The position numbers and the translations under genes are program-made. Source: an uncultured Granulosicoccaceae bacterium (GTDB taxonomy: Bacteria > Pseudomonadota > Gammaproteobacteria > Granulosicoccales > Granulosicoccaceae). Taken from it: a DNA stretch of 40,596 bases. The notes under the pieces were generated by a model. It saw only the letters and a program-made list of their open reading frames with translations. It ran no database searches and was not told the origin of the DNA. Below are positions 38,301-40,596 of this stretch, in pieces; position 1 is the first letter of the stretch; every line of letters begins with the position of its first letter. The stretch is taken from NCBI GenBank assembly GCA_937920585.1, contig CAKZSB010000291.1, positions 1 through 40,596 of the forward strand, read 5' to 3'.

Positions 38301-39181
38301 CAAGCGAAAACAAGGCGCGCGCTGACAGAGGCGACGACGCCGTGAAAGCGCTTGAAAAGCAAATGCAGCAGCAGGCAGCCGCCGACGCTAATCGAGCCGA
38401 ACAGCTTGCCGCTCAACTCAAAGCGGAACAGGCTGCACGCGAAAAGGCAGCGGCAGCGCTTGAACAGAGCGAAAAGCAGGCAGCTCAACTGCGCGACGAT
38501 CTGAAGGAGCTTTCAACCGACCACAAGATCGCAACCACGCAAAGCAAATCGCTTGAGCGCGAGACCGGCAAGCTGGAAAAAGGCATGCTAACGCTGAAGG
38601 CCGATCTTGAAAAAGCCGCGGCCAACGCGTTGCAGAACAGCACCGATGCGCAGAACAAAGCGGCCGAGATCGATCGCTACAAGCAACTGCTTGAATCACG
38701 CGAGAAAGAACTCGAGCTGATGGGCAGCAAAGTCCCGGCGCTCGAAAAAGCATTGCGCGAAAAAGAGAAAAGCGAGACACGCCTGGAAAATGAACTCAAC
38801 GGCCTGCTCTCGGAGCTGACTGCCGTCAATAATAATATTGACGCCATGAAAGATGATATGGCAAAGCGCGAGGCAGACAATGCCGACCTGAAGGGTGACT
38901 CCGCGGCTCTGCAGGATCAGCTGATGCAGTATCAGCAGATCGATCAGGATCTTCGCGGCAGAATCGCCAAACTGGAGCAGCAGTTGACTGATGAGCGCAA
39001 GGCGGCAGGCAAGAATCTGCTGTCTCGAATCATGGAACTGGAAGCTATGCTCTCTGCCGAGCGGCACAAGGCTGAAACCATGAAGGACTTTTCCGAGTTC
39101 TCCGGTGTATCCACGGTCAGGACGAGTGTACAGACGTCGGTGAACGATTCACAAAGCAAGAAAAGCAAGAAGGCCGGCTAG
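35348..39181 (+). CDS. Very long coiled-coil protein with N-terminal membrane helix
   Basis: This 1,277-residue protein has one N-terminal helix (about 3-25) followed by RKIKAMK. By the positive-inside rule the rest would lie in the cytoplasm. From about residue 30 to 1240 it is almost entirely heptad-like, rich in Ala, Glu, Lys, Gln and Leu, with no cysteine noticed. Proline is absent between Pro86 and Pro1130. A motif of the form (T/N)(D/N)xK(L/I/V)A ... LExE(I/V) recurs at residues about 248, 491, 680, 798, 938 and 1058. The C-terminus is short and lysine-rich. The N-terminal helix resembles those of gammaproteobacterial proteins encoded beside OmpA/BON genes. It may be a structural filament or spacer linked to the envelope (inference). 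No enzymatic domain is seen. Confidence 0.9.
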   Translation: MFYLISQVLLILLIATILGVLVGWIMRKIKAMKTEEKLRERLRQTESTIDPIKQALSQAQGDIAGRDSSIAALQTKIDTMSKEVPPLKAELNSVKSGAGEQQATIASLKAMVDEKEGKLSKLADDLNQEKTSVRQVDAALADANGRRIELENRLAETRVQLENNDAAAQRARNDSAKLQKEINALQIKLNDTANAGEASINALKRDLSQETKQHGEATKALQQREADAARYRAEIETLKEQLRERTTDYKLAVADRTALERQLETLQSQLDRAQQAHDRKIADLERALAARQAISDEANRQLTTGAANQARLEGEIDRLRDKLNSGEKQNNKVASNRDELKSEIAALQAQLEENTTAADQQSADKDGQLEQQRESIDKLNRELLDAKKERAQFSAAVNEATAQLKATQEKAAVSEKERIALEKRIDALELNLREQAKDGQQRVGELEKQLKQNAAELSRADGTIKSSEQTRQQLEERIQKLRDELNQKITDVKLAANERATLEKEIERLQGEVASLQDSVKKLQAALESSKEQHNKKIADLKTALSEQEALAADGGKAAKSLAQLQRESEAQNKQQKAEIKASGEKIAELTRQLDKNSSELEKATSQAASLRDENTKMAQAKANLEKEAKTNATLLADAGKQKAQVADTAEKLSAATRREEGLREKLEKLQQQQQEQATDLKLAKSEAERANRELSKSAETAAQAEELRRENEKLTTARDAAIAEQQKTAAELEGLKKESKSLRADAGKLAAQSTELANEKTATAQLKKALAAAEQKASELGDKLQAAVQQGTQDATDAKLAVAANANTEREINALRSELSDLKSHYDNNRNNLEKDNSDLQKLLQGATGNLDRAKSEKSQLQAQRDQLAAEADKLATRVKSLESAAAQADNSNAELKREREALAAATEALAAMEAQHARLGEEVQKLKENAVDAATNAKVAGVEKTALEREVADLKTKLRDVAGSGEQKTGQLQAEIDKLNKAASENKARADRGDDAVKALEKQMQQQAAADANRAEQLAAQLKAEQAAREKAAAALEQSEKQAAQLRDDLKELSTDHKIATTQSKSLERETGKLEKGMLTLKADLEKAAANALQNSTDAQNKAAEIDRYKQLLESREKELELMGSKVPALEKALREKEKSETRLENELNGLLSELTAVNNNIDAMKDDMAKREADNADLKGDSAALQDQLMQYQQIDQDLRGRIAKLEQQLTDERKAAGKNLLSRIMELEAMLSAERHKAETMKDFSEFSGVSTVRTSVQTSVNDSQSKKSKKAG

Positions 39182-39195
39182 ATACCAGCCATGAA

Positions 39196-39230
39196 GCAGC
39201 CTGCAGCATTGGCAGCAGGCTCTTCTTTTA
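39196..39230 (+). terminator. Rho-independent terminator of the OmpA/coiled-coil operon
   Basis: AGCCTGC (39198-39204) pairs with GCAGGCT (39215-39221) around a 10-base loop, followed by TCTTCTTTT. It lies 17 bases after the stop codon. Confidence 0.8.
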
Positions 39231-39262
39231 CCCTCCCCTTCGATTTACAATCCAGTTCCGAG

Positions 39263-39285
39263 ACGCCGGCCCGAATGGCCGGCGT
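39263..39285. terminator. Strong GC hairpin, possible second terminator
   Basis: ACGCCGGCC and GGCCGGCGT form a perfect 9-bp stem with loop CGAAT, followed by only two more T bases. It may back up the first terminator. It lies 35 bases before the next small gene. Confidence 0.5.
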
Positions 39286-39319
39286 TTCGATAAAATTACG
39301 ATTCCAGGGGTAACGGGTA

Positions 39320-39469
39320 GTGTCACGCAAAAGAAAATCACGCTTTCGGCTTAGCCGCGCCGGGAGAAGCTATCTCGACGATGCAATCAAAATGGCGACG
39401 ATCGCCATTGCAACGCTGGTCATTGTCGGCGGTTCTGTATATCTCGCGATGAAACTTGGTAACTGGTAG
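39320..39469 (+). CDS. 49-residue predicted membrane protein
   Basis: GTG at 39320 with AGGGG nine bases upstream opens a frame of 49 codons ending TAG at 39467-39469. The first 17 residues are strongly basic (SRKRKSRFRLSRAGR). A hydrophobic helix of about 20 residues follows (MATIAIATLVIVGGSVYLAM), then KLGNW. This is a credible small inner-membrane protein with the N-terminus inside. It lies between the terminator hairpins and the convergent kinase gene. No family is recognised. Confidence 0.55.
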   Translation: MSRKRKSRFRLSRAGRSYLDDAIKMATIAIATLVIVGGSVYLAMKLGNW

Positions 39470-39483
39470 CGAAATTTCTACCG

Positions 39484-40596
39484 TCAATCGGCTCGCAACA
39501 CAGCTTTTGCTGCATCCACACAAACCAGCTCACCATCAAACCCGCTGTTGAGTTCAGCCGCATTGGCCTCATCCGTGTCGATATGCATTTCCAGGCAGTA
39601 TTTCTCGCTTACCCGAACCAGCACGTCGCCGAACGACAGGTCTCTGGGGCCGCCGGTGACAGCAATCTCCACCACATCCCGATCCGCCACGCCAAACTCT
39701 GCCGCATCGTCCGGATGCATGTGAATATGCCGGCGAGCGCAAATCAGTCCTTCTTTTAACTGCACCGTGCCCGCTGGCCCTTCCAGCGTGATTGGTGCCG
39801 AGCCCTCCACTTTGCCTGAATCACGAATGGGCGCATCGACACCAAGCCGAAATTCGTCGGTGCGCGCCACTTCGATTTGATCGACACTGCGCAATGGCCC
39901 CAGCAATCGCACGCCATCGATTCGATTGCGCGGACCAATCAGATTGACTTTCTCGTTGCAGGCAAACTGACCGGGCTGGGAAATATCCTTGTAGTGTGTG
40001 GGCGTGGCCCCCGCGCCGAACAGTTTCTCGAAGGTTGCTGCAGTGAGGTGTAAATGGCGTGCACTCACGGCGATCGGAATGCCACGCGTCGGCTTTGGTC
40101 TGGCGAGTCGCCCGACAATATCTGCCGCCTGGCGAGCGATCATCAATTCTTCATCGGTTTTCACTACCACGGCTGCCACTCGCGAGGCGCGCTGAGAGAT
40201 GATCGCACTGTTGTGCTGTGCACAGAGCGCAACATCATGATTGGCATCATCGTCGAGTATCAGCCCCAGAAATTCCAGGCGCTGCATGATTCGCCGGCGC
40301 ATGGTGGCGCTGTTTTCACCGATACCGCCGGTGAATACAACCGCATCAATGCCGCCCATCACTGCGGCATAACTGCCAATGTATTTGCGCACTCGGTGGG
40401 CAAAGACATTGATGGCCAGTCGCGATGCATCGTGCCCGGCCTCGGCCTGATTCTCCAGATCACGCAAGTCATTGCCCACTCCGGACAAGCCGGCCAGGCC
40501 ACTCTTGCGATTGAGCAGATCGTCGAGTTGCCCGATATCGTAGTCACCGCTGCGCAACAGATTCAACATCGCCCCGGCATCAATATCGCCTGCGCG
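39484..40596 (-). CDS. ackA-pduL: Acetate kinase-PduL phosphotransacylase fusion (5' end outside window)
   Basis: The frame runs off the right edge, so the visible ATG at 40569 is internal: the codons before it read RAGDIDAGA, an acetate-kinase motif. The first ~170 visible residues are the C-terminal part of acetate kinase (SGLAGLSG, DLRDLE, the ATP-site FTGGIGENS and RRIMQRLEFLGL). From about 40080 to the stop the protein is PduL-like: IPIAVSARHLHL and CARRHIHMHPDDA are its two zinc-binding histidine clusters, with the DISQPGQFACNE and LGPLR blocks and a FGDVLVRV strand. The pair would convert acyl-CoA and phosphate to acyl-phosphate, then to the acid plus ATP, or the reverse. The linker is short (about 10 residues). 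There is no frameshift, so it is a true fusion. Confidence 0.92.
   Translation of the reverse strand, partial: RAGDIDAGAMLNLLRSGDYDIGQLDDLLNRKSGLAGLSGVGNDLRDLENQAEAGHDASRLAINVFAHRVRKYIGSYAAVMGGIDAVVFTGGIGENSATMRRRIMQRLEFLGLILDDDANHDVALCAQHNSAIISQRASRVAAVVVKTDEELMIARQAADIVGRLARPKPTRGIPIAVSARHLHLTAATFEKLFGAGATPTHYKDISQPGQFACNEKVNLIGPRNRIDGVRLLGPLRSVDQIEVARTDEFRLGVDAPIRDSGKVEGSAPITLEGPAGTVQLKEGLICARRHIHMHPDDAAEFGVADRDVVEIAVTGGPRDLSFGDVLVRVSEKYCLEMHIDTDEANAAELNSGFDGELVCVDAAKAVLRAD

Noticed and set aside
35353-39168. Long open frames on the minus strand opposite the coiled-coil gene
   Set aside because: They are rich in Ser/Cys/Leu runs that mirror the Glu/Lys/Ala-rich heptads, have no family features, and lie wholly inside a strong gene.

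Overview
The window looks like a chromosomal segment of a marine or environmental gammaproteobacterium. The reasons are a HexR-controlled Entner-Doudoroff locus with near-consensus HexR operators, a YigZ-type protein, a LolD/MacB-like ABC system with a CrtC/AttH-type lipoprotein, and a giant cadherin/LamG/CSPG repeat protein of a kind common in large-genome marine gammaproteobacteria. I cannot fix the genus. I see no rRNA, tRNA, CRISPR array, insertion sequence or prophage gene.

Layout. (1) Positions 2-15634 hold the 3' part of one giant gene, with at least 5,210 codons visible and the start outside the window. It carries a CBM9-like domain, four LamG-like domains, a seven-repeat delta-60 propeller, a DUF642/choice-of-anchor-C domain and more than twenty Ig/cadherin/CSPG-type repeats, then a hydrophobic C-terminal anchor and a short acidic tail. 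(2) Positions 15722-20476 hold a hybrid histidine kinase with two HPt domains, followed by a REC-degenerate GGDEF-EAL regulator, then a small lipoprotein gene (20545-21072). The first three genes look like one surface-protein/signalling module that feeds into c-di-GMP breakdown. (3) Positions 21085-26906 hold the Entner-Doudoroff locus: zwf-pgl-hexR leftwards and edd-eda rightwards from a 250-bp divergent promoter with two HexR boxes. (4) Positions 26907-27974 are sparse, with two small hypothetical genes. (5) Positions 27975-32294 hold a leftward ABC operon of ATPase, FtsX-type permease and CrtC/AttH-like lipoprotein with overlapping reading frames. It is divergent from a YigZ/IMPACT gene (32398-33030). 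(6) Positions 33115-34110 hold a zinc-dependent medium-chain dehydrogenase. (7) Positions 34275-39181 hold a BON-OmpA protein, then 2 bp later a 1,277-residue coiled-coil membrane protein, closed by a clear terminator. (8) Positions 39320-39469 encode a 49-residue membrane protein. Positions 39484-40596 hold the 3' part of a leftward gene that fuses acetate kinase to a PduL-type phosphotransacylase.

How the parts relate. Glucose-6-phosphate goes through Zwf, Pgl, Edd and Eda to pyruvate and glyceraldehyde-3-phosphate, with HexR sensing the intermediate KDPG (known for the family). The AckA-PduL fusion would interconvert acyl-CoA and carboxylate plus ATP in one polypeptide. The most unusual parts are the giant anchored repeat protein next to a c-di-GMP phosphodiesterase relay, and the OmpA/coiled-coil pair, whose rod has about 1,040 residues without a proline.
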